NCBI GenBank assembly: GCA_902623975.1
Contig: CACNVR010000004.1
Location: 1-64,000, forward strand
Length of the DNA: 64,000 nt
From: an uncultured Pelagibacteraceae bacterium
GTDB lineage: Bacteria; Pseudomonadota; Alphaproteobacteria; Pelagibacterales; Pelagibacteraceae
Direction of reading: 5' to 3'
Each line of letters begins with the position of its first letter. Position 1 is the first letter of the stretch. Shown piece by piece: positions 30,651 through 41,792 of the stretch. The position numbers and the translations under genes are program-made. The notes beneath the pieces are model-generated. The model was not told the origin of the DNA, ran no database searches, and was given only the letters and a program-made list of their open reading frames with translations.

Positions 30651-30942
30651 TATTTTTAATTATATAAATTTTTTCATTTTTTTTTCCAAACATAAATCTC
30701 TCTCTAATCAAAGTTTCTACATAATCAAGATCCAGATTGTCACTTAATAACGAATTTTTAAAATCCAAGGCTTTAATTTGATTGATAAGTAAAGATTTTT
30801 CTTCTTTGAGATCATTTAAAGTTTGTTTTTTTTCAAAATATGAGATTAGACCTCTTTCTCCTGATAAAAGATTAAAAAAGAAATATAATATTAGAAAAGT
30901 TGAAACTAAAATAAAATAATTTTTTTTTAATCTTTTAAGCAT
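30634..30942 (-). CDS. FtsB/DivIC-like septum formation initiator
   Basis: 102 aa; single TM plus coiled coil, immediately downstream of eno. Confidence 0.75.
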   Translation of the reverse strand: MLKRLKKNYFILVSTFLILYFFFNLLSGERGLISYFEKKQTLNDLKEEKSLLINQIKALDFKNSLLSDNLDLDYVETLIRERFMFGKKNEKIYIIKNNDKEN

Positions 30943-32198
30943 TAATGAATTTTATTCATTCTAGCTTTTTTTCCAAGTTCTTCTTCAATGCGTAATAATT
31001 GGTTATATTTGGCTACTCTTTCAGATCGAGCCAAAGAGCCAGTTTTTATCTGATTTGAATTAGTTCCCACAGCCAAATCAGCTATAAAGGTATCTTCACT
31101 ATCACCTGATCTATGGGAAATAACAGTTTTAAAACCAATAATTTGAGCAAATTTTATTACCTCAAGTGTTTCTGAAACTGTACCAATTTGGTTAAGTTTT
31201 ATAAGTATTGCGTTAGATGAGATGTTCAAAAACCCTTTTTTTAGCCTTTCTAAATTTGTTACATAAAGATCATCACCAACTATTTGAACTTTGTTAACTG
31301 ATTTCATAAGTTTATTCCAAGCAATCCAATCATTTTCAGCAAAAGGATCTTCTATTGATTTGATTTTATATTTCCTAATCATTTTCTTATATTCGTTGAT
31401 AGTTTTATCTACAGATAAAAAATTTTTTGAATGAATGGAATATTTATTTTTTTTAAACAATTCATTAGCAGCTACATCCAAACAAATTGAAACATCTTTA
31501 CCATTAATAAATCCAGATTTTTTTATAGCTAAAACTATTAATTCTAAAGCTTGTTTATTGTTACTAATCATTGGTGCAAAACCACCCTCATCACCAACAG
31601 ATGTGGATAATCTTTTATTTTTGATTAATTTGCTTAGATTTTTTATTACAAGAAAACATATTCTCATAGCATCAGTAAAACTTTTTGCAGAGTCTGGTCT
31701 AATCATAAATTCTTGAATTCGCAAACCATTATTTGCATGTGCTCCACCGTTAATTATATTCATTAATGGGTAAGGTAACTTAAAATTTTTTTTTACTAAA
31801 AAAGATTTATATAAGGGTATCTTTTTTTGTTTAGCAGAAATTTTCTTAACTGCCATTGAGACTGCAAGAATTGAATTTGCCCCCAGCTTCATTTTTTGTC
31901 TTGTGCCATCTAGATTTATCATGATTGAGTCAATTTTTTCTTGATTATGAATGCTTTCACCTTTAAGTTTTTTAGAAATTTTTAAATTGATTAATTTAAT
32001 TGCACCAAGCACACTTTTACCAAAATATTTTTTATTTTTATAATCTCTTTTCTCAAATGCTTCATATGTACCTGTTGATGCACCTGAAGGACAAATAGCC
32101 TTTGCACTATCATTTTTTATAAAAACTTCAGCTTCAATTGTTGGATTACCTCTACTGTCAAAAACTTGACGTGCTTTTACTTTTATAATCTTACTCAC
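30942..32198 (-). CDS. eno: Enolase
   Basis: 418 aa; ARQVFDSRGNPTIEAEV, GDDLYVTN, SHRSGDSEDTFIADLAV. Confidence 0.97.
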   Translation of the reverse strand: MSKIIKVKARQVFDSRGNPTIEAEVFIKNDSAKAICPSGASTGTYEAFEKRDYKNKKYFGKSVLGAIKLINLKISKKLKGESIHNQEKIDSIMINLDGTRQKMKLGANSILAVSMAVKKISAKQKKIPLYKSFLVKKNFKLPYPLMNIINGGAHANNGLRIQEFMIRPDSAKSFTDAMRICFLVIKNLSKLIKNKRLSTSVGDEGGFAPMISNNKQALELIVLAIKKSGFINGKDVSICLDVAANELFKKNKYSIHSKNFLSVDKTINEYKKMIRKYKIKSIEDPFAENDWIAWNKLMKSVNKVQIVGDDLYVTNLERLKKGFLNISSNAILIKLNQIGTVSETLEVIKFAQIIGFKTVISHRSGDSEDTFIADLAVGTNSNQIKTGSLARSERVAKYNQLLRIEEELGKKARMNKIH

Positions 32199-33023
32199 TA
32201 TTTTTTTATTAAATTATCTATGTCTATAAGTTGTTTTAATAAATTTTCCAATTTATTTAATGGAACCATATTCGGTCCATCTGAGGGAGCATTATCTGGA
32301 TCTTGATGTGTTTCAATAAATACTCCAGCAACACCAACAGCAACTGCTGCTCTAGATAAATATTCCACAAACTCTCTTTGACCTCCACTTTTTTCACCAA
32401 GTCCTCCTGGTTGTTGAACTGAATGAGTAGCATCAAAAATTACTGGATAGCCATTTTTTGCCATTATCGGTATTGATCTCATATCTGAAACCAATGTGTT
32501 GTATCCAAAGCTTGCACCTCTTTCTGTAACTAAAATGTTTTTATTTCCCGAGTCTGAAATTTTCTTAGTTACATTTACCATATCCCATGGCGCTAAAAAT
32601 TGACCTTTTTTTTACATTAATTATTTTATTTGTTTTTGCTGCTGCTATTAATAAATCTGTTTGCCTACACAAAAATGCAGGTATTTGCAAAATATCTACA
32701 TGATTTGCAACTACAGAACATTGTTCTATATTGTGAATGTCGGTTAATACTGGAACATTCAAATCTTTTTTAATCTTATCAAATACAGGAAGTGAAGCAT
32801 CCAACCCAGCTCCTCTTTTACCTTTTAGACTAGTTCTATTTGCTTTATCGAAAGATGTTTTGTAAATGAAACTTAAGCCTAATTTCTTTGTAATTTCTTG
32901 AATTTTACCAGCCATATCCATAGCATGTTGTTCTGTCTCAAGTTGGCATGGACCAGCTATGATACAAATTTTGTTGTCATTTGAAATTTTAATTTCACCG
33001 CAATTTACTTTAATATTACTCAT
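32198..33023 (-). CDS. kdsA: 3-deoxy-8-phosphooctulonate synthase, split by an apparent +1 frameshift in an A8 run (plus-strand T8 at 32606-32613)
   Basis: ORFs 32565..33023 and 32198..32581 are the two halves of KdsA; removing one A gives ...[24 protein letters not shown].... Confidence 0.9.
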
Positions 33024-34636
33024 TTATGATTTTTTGATGCTTTGATAAATGAAGAGAATAAAGGATGAGGAGCCAAAGGTCTAGATTTAAATTCAGGATG
33101 AAACTGAACCCCAATAAACCAAGGGTGATTTTTAAGCTCAATTATTTCTGGCAATAGACCATCTGGCGATAAACCTGAAAAAGTCATACCTTTTTTCTCA
33201 AATTTGTCTTTATAATTAATGTTAACTTCATACCTATGACGATGTCTTTCACTAATATTTTTTTTTCCATAGATTTTACAAATTTTAGAATCATCTTTTA
33301 ATTTTGCTTCATACGAACCTAATCTCATTGTGCCACCTAAGTTCTTATCTGTGCCTTTAATTTTTTTTCCATCCTTAACCCACTCATTAATTAATCCAAT
33401 TACGGGAAGTCCTTTTTTATCAAACTCACTAGACGTAGCTTTTTTTAAATTTAATTTATTTCTTGCAAATTCAATTATTGCCATTTGCATTCCATAACAA
33501 ATACCAAGGAATGGGATCTTGTTATTTCTTGCATACTTTATCGCTGCAATTTTTCCATCTGTTCCTCTTTTTCCAAATCCTCCAGGTATCAAAATACCTG
33601 AAATATTTTTAAGTTTCTTTGGTATCTCTGATATTTCTAATTTTTCTGAGTCAATTCTTATTAAATTTACTTTTACAAGATTTTCAATTCCACCGTGAGT
33701 AAGAGCCTCATCAAGAGATTTATAAGCGTCTTTCAATTCAACATATTTTCCAATAATTGCAATATTAACTTGTTTTTTTGTTTGTAAAATAATTTTAGTA
33801 ATTTTTTTCCAAGGATTCAAATTTACTGGTTTTTTAGATTTTAATTTAAAATAGTTTAAGACTTGGATATCAAGTTTTTCTCTATAAAAACTAATTGGAG
33901 CTTCGTAAATAGTTCTTACATCTACTGTTTCAATTACATTTTTAATATCAACATTACAGAATAACGAAATCTTTTTTCGATGTTCTAGTGGAATAGATTT
34001 CTCTGTTCTACAGATTATAATATCAGGTTGAATACCTATACTTCTTAGCTCTTTTACTGAGTGTTGAGTTGGTTTAGTTTTAATTTCATCTGAAGATTTC
34101 AAATAAGGCACAAGTGTTAAATGAATAAATAGCGCATTTTTTTTTCCAATATCATTTGCAAACTGTCTAATAGCCTCAATAAAAGGTAAGCTCTCAATAT
34201 CACCAACAATTCCTCCTATTTCACAAATTACAAAATCTTCTTTTGAGGAGTCGTTTTTAATAAATTCTTTTATACGATTAGTTATATGTGGAATTACTTG
34301 AACAGTTTTTCCCAAATATTTTCCTTCACGTTCTTTTTTCAAAACATCGCTATAAATCTTACCAGTTGTTATGTTGTCTGATTTTTTTGCAGAAACACCA
34401 GAAAACCTCTCATAATGTCCCAGATCAAGATCTGTTTCTGCGCCATCTTCAGTCACAAAAACTTCACCATGTTGGAAAGGACTCATTGTGCCAGGATCAA
34501 CATTTAAATAAGGATCTAATTTTCTTAATCTTACTTTATATCCTCTTGATTGTAACAGATATGCTAAAGATGCAGAGGATAGTCCTTTTCCTAAAGATGA
34601 AACCACGCCGCCCGTGACAAAAATAAATCGCGCCAT
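33020..34636 (-). CDS. pyrG: CTP synthase
   Basis: 538 aa; [27 protein letters not shown]; class I glutaminase domain GICYGMQ. Confidence 0.97.
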   Translation of the reverse strand: MARFIFVTGGVVSSLGKGLSSASLAYLLQSRGYKVRLRKLDPYLNVDPGTMSPFQHGEVFVTEDGAETDLDLGHYERFSGVSAKKSDNITTGKIYSDVLKKEREGKYLGKTVQVIPHITNRIKEFIKNDSSKEDFVICEIGGIVGDIESLPFIEAIRQFANDIGKKNALFIHLTLVPYLKSSDEIKTKPTQHSVKELRSIGIQPDIIICRTEKSIPLEHRKKISLFCNVDIKNVIETVDVRTIYEAPISFYREKLDIQVLNYFKLKSKKPVNLNPWKKITKIILQTKKQVNIAIIGKYVELKDAYKSLDEALTHGGIENLVKVNLIRIDSEKLEISEIPKKLKNISGILIPGGFGKRGTDGKIAAIKYARNNKIPFLGICYGMQMAIIEFARNKLNLKKATSSEFDKKGLPVIGLINEWVKDGKKIKGTDKNLGGTMRLGSYEAKLKDDSKICKIYGKKNISERHRHRYEVNINYKDKFEKKGMTFSGLSPDGLLPEIIELKNHPWFIGVQFHPEFKSRPLAPHPLFSSFIKASKNHK

Positions 34637-34676
34637 GGAAGTATCTTATAGCGAATAAAAAACTAAATTGAAAGTG

Positions 34677-34979
34677 TTAATTATTACTTTCAGGAATGGC
34701 TGGTGTATCCTCGTTTTTTTCCTCAACAGTATCTAAAACAGATGAGGTTGGAGTTAGATCTGCTCTTGAGATTATCGTAAGACCTAAGCTGCAAATTATA
34801 AATAAAGTGGCTACTATTGCGGTAGCTTTAGTCATAAAATTACTAGCAGATCTTGAAAACATAAAATTTTCTTGTGAAACACCAATACCCAAAGCACCAC
34901 CTTCAGATTTTTGCATAAGCACTAGCAATACCAAGATAAATGCTAATACGATATTCAACACTAATAATATATTTTCCAT
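34677..34979 (-). CDS. secG: Preprotein translocase subunit SecG
   Basis: 100 aa; two TM, LLVLMQKSEGGALGIG, NFMTKATAIVATLF. Confidence 0.9.
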   Translation of the reverse strand: MENILLVLNIVLAFILVLLVLMQKSEGGALGIGVSQENFMFSRSASNFMTKATAIVATLFIICSLGLTIISRADLTPTSSVLDTVEEKNEDTPAIPESNN

Positions 34980-34984
34980 GGGGG

Positions 34985-35722
34985 TTAATTATATGTTTTT
35001 TTAATTATATCAATAAATTTTTTTGGGTCTTGCGATGCTGCGCCTATTAAAAAACCATCGATATTATTAATTGACTTTAATTTTAAAATATTTTTAGGGT
35101 TTACAGATCCTCCATATAAAACTTTATTTTTTCTAAATCTCTTTTTTATAAATTCTATTGATGCTTCTAAATCTCTTTCTCTTGGAATAACTCCTGTTCC
35201 AATAGACCAAACCGGCTCATAAGCAATTATGATATCTTTTTTAGTTTTGATTCCACTTAATCCTAAGTCTATCTGTTTAATTAAAACTTTTTTAGTAATT
35301 TTTTTTCTTTTTTCATGAATTGTTTCTCCAATACAAAAAATAATTTTTAGCCCTGATTTAAGAGCACTTTTTATTTTAAGATTTATCAATTTATTCGTTT
35401 CTCCAGATCTTCTATTTTCTGAATGGCCTATTATCACAAATTTTGCACCAGCATTTTTTAGCATCCTAGAATTTATCGAACCAGTAAAAGCACCATAGTT
35501 TTCATTTTCATGACAATTTTGCGCACCTATTCTAATCAGAGTTTTTTTAAATTTTTTGTGCATTGGATTGATTAGAGTGCTTGGGGGACAAACAATTATT
35601 TTTACAAATCTATTTTTTTTAAATCTCTTTAAAAAATGGTCTACTTTATTAAGAGAATTTATAGAATTTAAGCTTCCAAACATTTTCCAATTTGCAATAA
35701 AATACATATATTTATTTGTCAT
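34985..35722 (-). CDS. tpiA: Triosephosphate isomerase
   Basis: 245 aa; IANWKMFGS, IIAYEPVWSIGTG, YGGSVNPKN. Confidence 0.96.
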   Translation of the reverse strand: MTNKYMYFIANWKMFGSLNSINSLNKVDHFLKRFKKNRFVKIIVCPPSTLINPMHKKFKKTLIRIGAQNCHENENYGAFTGSINSRMLKNAGAKFVIIGHSENRRSGETNKLINLKIKSALKSGLKIIFCIGETIHEKRKKITKKVLIKQIDLGLSGIKTKKDIIIAYEPVWSIGTGVIPRERDLEASIEFIKKRFRKNKVLYGGSVNPKNILKLKSINNIDGFLIGAASQDPKKFIDIIKKTYN

Positions 35723-35778
35723 ATGATGAAATTTAATCTATAGGTTTGCTTTTTATAGATCAATAAATTTATAGAGTA

Positions 35779-37197
35779 ATGATTAATAGTTTAAGAAATT
35801 TTGCCAAAACAAAATTTGCAGGATTGCTGGTTTTTATAATGATTATCCCTTTTGTTTTTTGGGGGATGGGAGGCATGTTTAGTACAGGTAATACAAACAC
35901 AGTTGCTAAAATTAATAAAACAAATATTTCTACTGAGGAATTTATAGATTATCTTAACGGTTCAGGTATACCTGAAAAAACAATTAGAGAAAATTTAGAT
36001 CAAAATATAATTGAAGAATTGTTGTCTAATTTAATATCCACGACTTTATTAGCTTTAGAAATTAAAGATTATGATCTTACTATTTCAGAAAATACGCTTT
36101 TGAAACAAATAAAAGAAAACAAAAATTTTAAAGATGAAAAAGGAAATTTTCAAAGAATTAAATATGAAAAATTTTTACTTGAAAATAACCAATCTGCTCC
36201 ACAATTTGAAATGAGACTTAAGGAAAGAGAGCTACAAAAAAGTTTATTTGATTATATAGGTGCTGGAACTAGTTCTCCTCAATTTTTAATAAATAAATTA
36301 TTTGAGGAAGAAAATAAAAAGCTCCAACTAGAATTTATTAATTTAGATAAATTTTATAAAAAAAAAGACGCTTTTTCAGATACTGAATTAAATAACTTTA
36401 TTGAGAAAAATAAAGACCAATTAAAAGTAGAATACATGGACTTAAATTACATCGTTATTAATCCAAAAAACTTGATTGGTATCAATGAGTTTAACCAATC
36501 TTTTTTTGACAAAATAGATCAAATAGAAATTGATATCGCTAATGGAATTCAATTTTCAACAATTAGTTCTAACCTAGATATTCCAACAATAACAAAGAAA
36601 AATTTTAAAATTTCGACTAATGCGAATGAAATTGAAAAAAAAATATTCGAATTAAGAAATATTGAATTAGATATATTTGAAAATAATGATGATTACATAT
36701 TATATGAGGTTCAGAATCTAGAAGAAAGAAAGCCAGATATAACAGATATTCAAACCAAAAATGAAGTTAAAGAACTAATCTTTCAAAAAAACAAATACGA
36801 ATATAATAGAAAATTAATAGAAAAAATTTCTAAAAAAGAGTTCAATAATCAAGATTTTTTAAAAATGGCTGAAAAAAATTTAGAAACAACTAAATTAAAT
36901 TCTATTAAGGATAATAAAAAATTTGAAATAAATGCTGTAGAGATATTGTACTCTTTACCTGTAAATTCATTTACTTTGATTAATGATGAACAAGAAAATA
37001 TCTACCTAGCGAAAGTAAAAAAATTTGAAAATATATTAATTGATGAAAACAATGAAAAATATAAAGAATATATAAATAAACAAAATTCAAATATCAAAAA
37101 TAATATGCTAAAATCATATGACTTCTATCTTAACGATAAATATGAGATAGATTTAAATAAAAAAACAATAGAACGAGTTAAAAACTACTTTCAATGA
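35779..37197 (+). CDS. PpiD/SurA_N-type periplasmic folding factor
   Basis: 472 aa; N-terminal TM and SurA_N-like region (MINSLRNFAKTKFAGLLVFIMIIPFVFWGMGGMF). Confidence 0.78.
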   Translation: MINSLRNFAKTKFAGLLVFIMIIPFVFWGMGGMFSTGNTNTVAKINKTNISTEEFIDYLNGSGIPEKTIRENLDQNIIEELLSNLISTTLLALEIKDYDLTISENTLLKQIKENKNFKDEKGNFQRIKYEKFLLENNQSAPQFEMRLKERELQKSLFDYIGAGTSSPQFLINKLFEEENKKLQLEFINLDKFYKKKDAFSDTELNNFIEKNKDQLKVEYMDLNYIVINPKNLIGINEFNQSFFDKIDQIEIDIANGIQFSTISSNLDIPTITKKNFKISTNANEIEKKIFELRNIELDIFENNDDYILYEVQNLEERKPDITDIQTKNEVKELIFQKNKYEYNRKLIEKISKKEFNNQDFLKMAEKNLETTKLNSIKDNKKFEINAVEILYSLPVNSFTLINDEQENIYLAKVKKFENILIDENNEKYKEYINKQNSNIKNNMLKSYDFYLNDKYEIDLNKKTIERVKNYFQ

Positions 37198-38654
37198 TAA
37201 TGAATCGAAGCTTCGAAGATTTTAAGTTTCGACATAGAAGCAAAAAAAATCAAATTATATATACCTCAAAAAAAATCAAGGGTAATAATCAGATCTTAAA
37301 TCTTATTAATAATTTTCTCGAAGAAAAAAATAGCTTTATCTTTGAGTCTGTTGAAAAAGGTAAAATCAGAGGAAGATATACAATATTTGGAAAAAACCCT
37401 GACAAAATTTGGGAATTTAATAATAAGATCTCATACATTGTAAAGAAAAACAAAAAAATTAGATTAAAAGAAAAACCAGAAAATTTAATTGAAAAAATTA
37501 TTGAAGATTTTAAATTTGAAACACCTAAAAATTTACCAAATCTATGCTCTTTAATTTCAGGTTATTTTTCTTATGACTCAATAAGATACATTGAAAAAAT
37601 TCCTGATAAGTGCAAAAATGATCTAAATTTACCTGATGTAAGACTTTTACGTCCAAGAATACTTGTAATTCATGATAATCTAAAAAAAGAAATTTTTTTT
37701 ATAAACAATGTTTTTAAAGATGAAAAAATATTTAATTATAAAAAAAGATATAAAGAAATAAAATCAGACCTTTTAAAGTTATTAAGTCAATCATCAATAA
37801 TAAATATTGAAAAAAATAAAAATAAAAAAACAAAGAATATAAAAGTTACTTCCAACACTACTAAAAAAAGATTTTTGACAATGGTTAATAAGGCGAAAAA
37901 ATATATTAAAATTGGTGATATTTTTCAGGTTGTTTTAAGTCAAAGATTTGAAGCTCAATTATCAAAAAAACCTTTAGAAATTTATAAAAAACTAAGAGTA
38001 ACTAATCCCTCCCCCTTCATGTTCTTCTTTAATTTTAGTGATTTCCAGATTATAGGTGCTAGTCCAGAGATTTTAGTTAGACTGAGAGACAATAAAATAA
38101 CAATTAGACCAATAGCTGGAACAAGACCAAGAGGTAGAAATTCAAGAGAAGATAAGTTTTATGAAAAAGATCTTCTTAATGATAAGAAAGAACTTTCAGA
38201 ACATTTAATGTTATTGGATTTAGGTAGAAATGATGCTGGAAAAGTATCAAAAATTAACACTGTCAAAGTCACTGAAAATTTTATAATCGAAAAATATTCT
38301 CATGTAATGCATATTGTTTCTAATGTTGTCGGTAAATACAATAGAAAATTTTCAAAATTTAAATCACTTTTAGCTGGTTTTCCAGCGGGAACTGTATCTG
38401 GTGCACCAAAGATAAGAGCTATGGAAATAATTGATGAATTGGAGACTACAAAAAGAAAAGTTTATGCTGGTGGAATTGGCTATTTTTCTGCTAATGGAGA
38501 ATTTGATACATGTATTGCTTTGAGAACAGCAGTGGCAAAAAAAAATAAATTTTATGTACAAGCTGGAGCTGGAATTGTTGCAGACAGCAAACCATTAAAA
38601 GAATATGAAGAAACTGTAAATAAAGCTAAAGCTTTAATAAATGCTCTAAAATGA
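37194..38654 (+). CDS. trpE: Anthranilate synthase component I
   Basis: 486 aa; IGDIFQVVLSQRF, RPIAGTRPRG, AGFPAGTVSGAPKIRAMEIID. Confidence 0.95.
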   Translation: MIMNRSFEDFKFRHRSKKNQIIYTSKKIKGNNQILNLINNFLEEKNSFIFESVEKGKIRGRYTIFGKNPDKIWEFNNKISYIVKKNKKIRLKEKPENLIEKIIEDFKFETPKNLPNLCSLISGYFSYDSIRYIEKIPDKCKNDLNLPDVRLLRPRILVIHDNLKKEIFFINNVFKDEKIFNYKKRYKEIKSDLLKLLSQSSIINIEKNKNKKTKNIKVTSNTTKKRFLTMVNKAKKYIKIGDIFQVVLSQRFEAQLSKKPLEIYKKLRVTNPSPFMFFFNFSDFQIIGASPEILVRLRDNKITIRPIAGTRPRGRNSREDKFYEKDLLNDKKELSEHLMLLDLGRNDAGKVSKINTVKVTENFIIEKYSHVMHIVSNVVGKYNRKFSKFKSLLAGFPAGTVSGAPKIRAMEIIDELETTKRKVYAGGIGYFSANGEFDTCIALRTAVAKKNKFYVQAGAGIVADSKPLKEYEETVNKAKALINALK

Positions 38655-39220
38655 AAAAAGTTATATTAATTGATAATTATGATAGTTTTACCTTTAATCT
38701 GTATCATTATTTATCATCATTAAAAGTACACGTTGAGGTTATTAGAAATGATCAAATTTCAGCTAATGAGATATTAAAAAAAAAATATAATAAGATTGTA
38801 ATTTCACCAGGCCCAGGTAACCCTAACCAATCTGGAAATTGTTTAAAAATCGTAAAATCTCTTTATAAAAAGGTTCCTATTCTAGGCGTTTGTCTAGGGC
38901 ATCAAATTATAGGACAAGTTTTTGGTTCAAGGATTATACAGGCTAAAAAACTAATGCACGGGAAAACAAGTAAAATATTGTCAAATAAAATTGGTATATT
39001 AAAAAATCTTCCAAAAATCTTTGAGGCAACTAGATATCATAGTCTAATCATCGAGAGAAAATCATTATCAAAAGATCTTGAAATCACTGCTGAAACTAAA
39101 GATGGATTGATAATGGGAATAAAGCACAAAAAATATGATGTTCATGGAGTGCAATTTCACCCTGAAAGTATTAAAACTAAAATAGGAATTAAAATTTTGA
39201 AAAACTTTATTAGAATTTAA
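38651..39220 (+). CDS. trpG: Anthranilate synthase component II
   Basis: 189 aa; IDNYDSFTFNLYHYL, SPGPGNP, VCLGHQ, VQFHPES. Confidence 0.95.
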   Translation: MKKVILIDNYDSFTFNLYHYLSSLKVHVEVIRNDQISANEILKKKYNKIVISPGPGNPNQSGNCLKIVKSLYKKVPILGVCLGHQIIGQVFGSRIIQAKKLMHGKTSKILSNKIGILKNLPKIFEATRYHSLIIERKSLSKDLEITAETKDGLIMGIKHKKYDVHGVQFHPESIKTKIGIKILKNFIRI

Positions 39221-39225
39221 GATTA

Positions 39226-40220
39226 ATGAGACAATTCATAGAAAAAATTAAGATTAAGGAAGATTTAACTTTTGAAGAAAGTAAAGCAGCTTTTGAATTA
39301 TTAATGGAGGGTAAAGCTAAAGACCAAGAAATATTTGATTTTTTGACACTTTTATCGGCTAAAGGTGAATCTTCAAATGAAATAGCAGGTGGAGTTTTTG
39401 TTCTTAGAGACAAGTCTAAAAGAGTAAATGTAAAAAATTGTGTCGATACATGTGGTACTGGTGGAGATGGTATGAATACACTTAATATATCAACTGCATC
39501 TGCGATATTGCTTGCAAGTATGGGCGTTAAGGTTGCAAAACATGGTAATAAAGCTGTATCTTCAAAGTGTGGATCAGGTGATGTCTTAGAAGCTTTGAAT
39601 ATAAAAATTAACTTAGAACCTACTGATATTGAGGCTCAAATAAATAAAAATAATTTTGGTTTTATGTTTGCTCCTAATTATCATAGTGCAATGAAATTTG
39701 TTGGTCCAACTAGAAAAAAAATTGGAAAAAGAACAATATTCAATATGATCGGACCTTTAAGTAGTCCTGCTTTAGTAAAAAAACAAGTGGTTGGTGTATT
39801 TGATAAAAAACTTTTGAAGGTATTTGCTAATGCTTTAAATAGTTTAGACATTAAATTTGCTTGGATTGTTCATAGTGAGGATGGCTTAGATGAAATTTCA
39901 CCTTATGCAAAAACGAATGTAATTCAATTAAAAGAAAATAAAATTTCTGAAATTATAATTGATCCAAAAGAATTAAATGTAAATGCTGAAAAATTTGAGA
40001 ATCTTATTGGAGATGATGCAAAATTTAATGCAGAAAAAATGATTAATATTTTTTAAAGGTGAGGACAATGATTTTTTCTAAGGCTGTTTGCTTAAATGCT
40101 GCCGCAGGTCTAATTGTAAATGAAACTCATCAAAATTTTGCTGATGCTTATAATGATGCAAGGGAAAATATTTTATCAAATAAAGTTATTAAACATTTAG
40201 AAAAAATCCAAAATGGCTGA
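39226..40220 (+). CDS. trpD: Anthranilate phosphoribosyltransferase, interrupted by two apparent +1 insertions in T6 runs (40049-40054, 40072-40077)
   Basis: ORF 39226..40056 stops early; removing one T from each run gives ...EKMINIFKGEDNDFSKAVCLNAAAGLIVNETHQNFADAYNDARENILSNKVIKHLEKIQNG*, ending inside the trpC start. Confidence 0.9.
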
Positions 40221-41004
40221 AAATGTTCTTGAAAAAATAATTAAAAAGAAAAATGAAAAAATAGTAAATCTAAAAAAAACTATTTCACTTGAATCATTAG
40301 ATGAATTAATTAATACAAATAAAACATTTATTAATTTTAAAGAAAAAATTGAAAATAACGTTAAAGAGGATAAATTTTCAGTTATCGCTGAAATTAAAAA
40401 AGCAAGTCCCTCGGCTGGTGTAATTATTAAAGATTATGATCCTGTTAATATCGCAAACATATATAATGATAATAAAGCTACTTGTTTGTCAGTTTTAACT
40501 GAGGAAGATTTTTTTTTAGGAAACCTGATGCATATTAGCAAGATTAAACAAAAAGTTAATTTACCAATTTTATGTAAAGACTTTTTTGTAGATAAATTTC
40601 AAGTACCCTTAGCAAAAAGTTACGGAGCTGATGCAATATTAATTATATTAGCTGGTGTAAGTGATAAACTTGCTGATGATTTATACAACGAAGCACTTAA
40701 TTTAAACATGTCGGTAATTGTTGAGGTTCATACTATTGAAGAAGCAAAGATTGCCTTAAGATTTAAAGATGCTTTAATTGGAATAAATAATAGAAATTTA
40801 AAAACTTTAAAAACTAATATAAATACAACTTTTGATATTCATGATGTTTTAGTTGGTCATCCTGGTCCATTAATTTCTGAGAGTGGTATTAAAACAAAAG
40901 ATGAACTGTTGGAGCTCTCAAACAAAACCTCTATTAAAACTTTTTTAATTGGTGAATCGCTTTTGAAAAATTTAGATAATAATTCTATTTTTTCAGTTCT
41001 TTAA
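40213..41004 (+). CDS. trpC: Indole-3-glycerol phosphate synthase
   Basis: 263 aa; SVIAEIKKASPSAG, ILCKDFFVD, GINNRNLKTLKTNI. Confidence 0.96.
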   Translation: MAENVLEKIIKKKNEKIVNLKKTISLESLDELINTNKTFINFKEKIENNVKEDKFSVIAEIKKASPSAGVIIKDYDPVNIANIYNDNKATCLSVLTEEDFFLGNLMHISKIKQKVNLPILCKDFFVDKFQVPLAKSYGADAILIILAGVSDKLADDLYNEALNLNMSVIVEVHTIEEAKIALRFKDALIGINNRNLKTLKTNINTTFDIHDVLVGHPGPLISESGIKTKDELLELSNKTSIKTFLIGESLLKNLDNNSIFSVL

Positions 41005-41053
41005 CCAAATAATCCCGTAATTATTAGCTTTTTTTACTATTGTGAATTGTAGA

Positions 41054-41068
41054 GAACTTTTGTAGAAC
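41054..41068. promoter_or_regulatory. LexA (SOS) box GAAC-N7-GAAC
   Basis: GAAC TTTTGTA GAAC, exact alphaproteobacterial consensus, 24 bp upstream of the lexA start. Confidence 0.85.
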
Positions 41069-41092
41069 AGATTTTGTACGATATTTGTTCTT

Positions 41093-41770
41093 ATGCTAAC
41101 AAAAAAACAAAAAAACCTGCTTTTATTTATCAACAAGAAGTTGAGAAGTTCTGGCGTTTCTCCCTCTTATGAAGAGATGAAAGAGTCACTTAATTTAAAG
41201 TCTAAATCAGGTATTCACAGATTAATAAGCGCATTAGAGGAAAGGGGATTTATTAAAAGACTTGCTCATAAAGCAAGAGCCTTAGAGGTAATTAAATTAC
41301 CAGAAACAGCTTCAGCAAATGATATTTACAACAGTTTTTCACCTAGTGTTATCAAGGGTGGTTTAGACGAACAATCACCTATGTCTAACGAAACAGAGGT
41401 GCCAGTTTTAGGAAAAATAGCTGCAGGAACTCCAGTAGAAGCTATTCAGAATGAAGTTTCTAGAATACCTTTGCCTAGCAATTTAGAAAAAAATGGTGAT
41501 TATTTTGGTTTAAAAGTTCAGGGAGACTCTATGATTGAAGCAGGAATTAATGAAGGTGATACTGTGATAATCAAACGAACAGATACTGCTGAAAATGGAA
41601 AAATAGTTGTTGCATTAATTGATGAACATGAAGCAATGCTCAAAAGAATTAGAAAAAAAGGTAAAGTTGTAGCACTTGAAAGTGCAAATAAAAACTACGA
41701 AACTAAAATTTTTGGCCCAGATAGAGTTAAAGTACAGGGCGTGTTAGTATCTTTATATAGAAACTTCTAG
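41093..41770 (+). CDS. lexA: LexA repressor
   Basis: 225 aa; winged HTH plus S24 peptidase GDSMIEAGINEGD, AAGTPVEA cleavage region. Confidence 0.96.
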   Translation: MLTKKQKNLLLFINKKLRSSGVSPSYEEMKESLNLKSKSGIHRLISALEERGFIKRLAHKARALEVIKLPETASANDIYNSFSPSVIKGGLDEQSPMSNETEVPVLGKIAAGTPVEAIQNEVSRIPLPSNLEKNGDYFGLKVQGDSMIEAGINEGDTVIIKRTDTAENGKIVVALIDEHEAMLKRIRKKGKVVALESANKNYETKIFGPDRVKVQGVLVSLYRNF

Positions 41771-41792
41771 TAAAATAGTCTAAACATTTTTA

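Noticed and set aside
34288-34617. 109-aa plus-strand ORF
   Set aside because: Fully antisense to the pyrG 5' end, which has unambiguous CTP synthase motifs.
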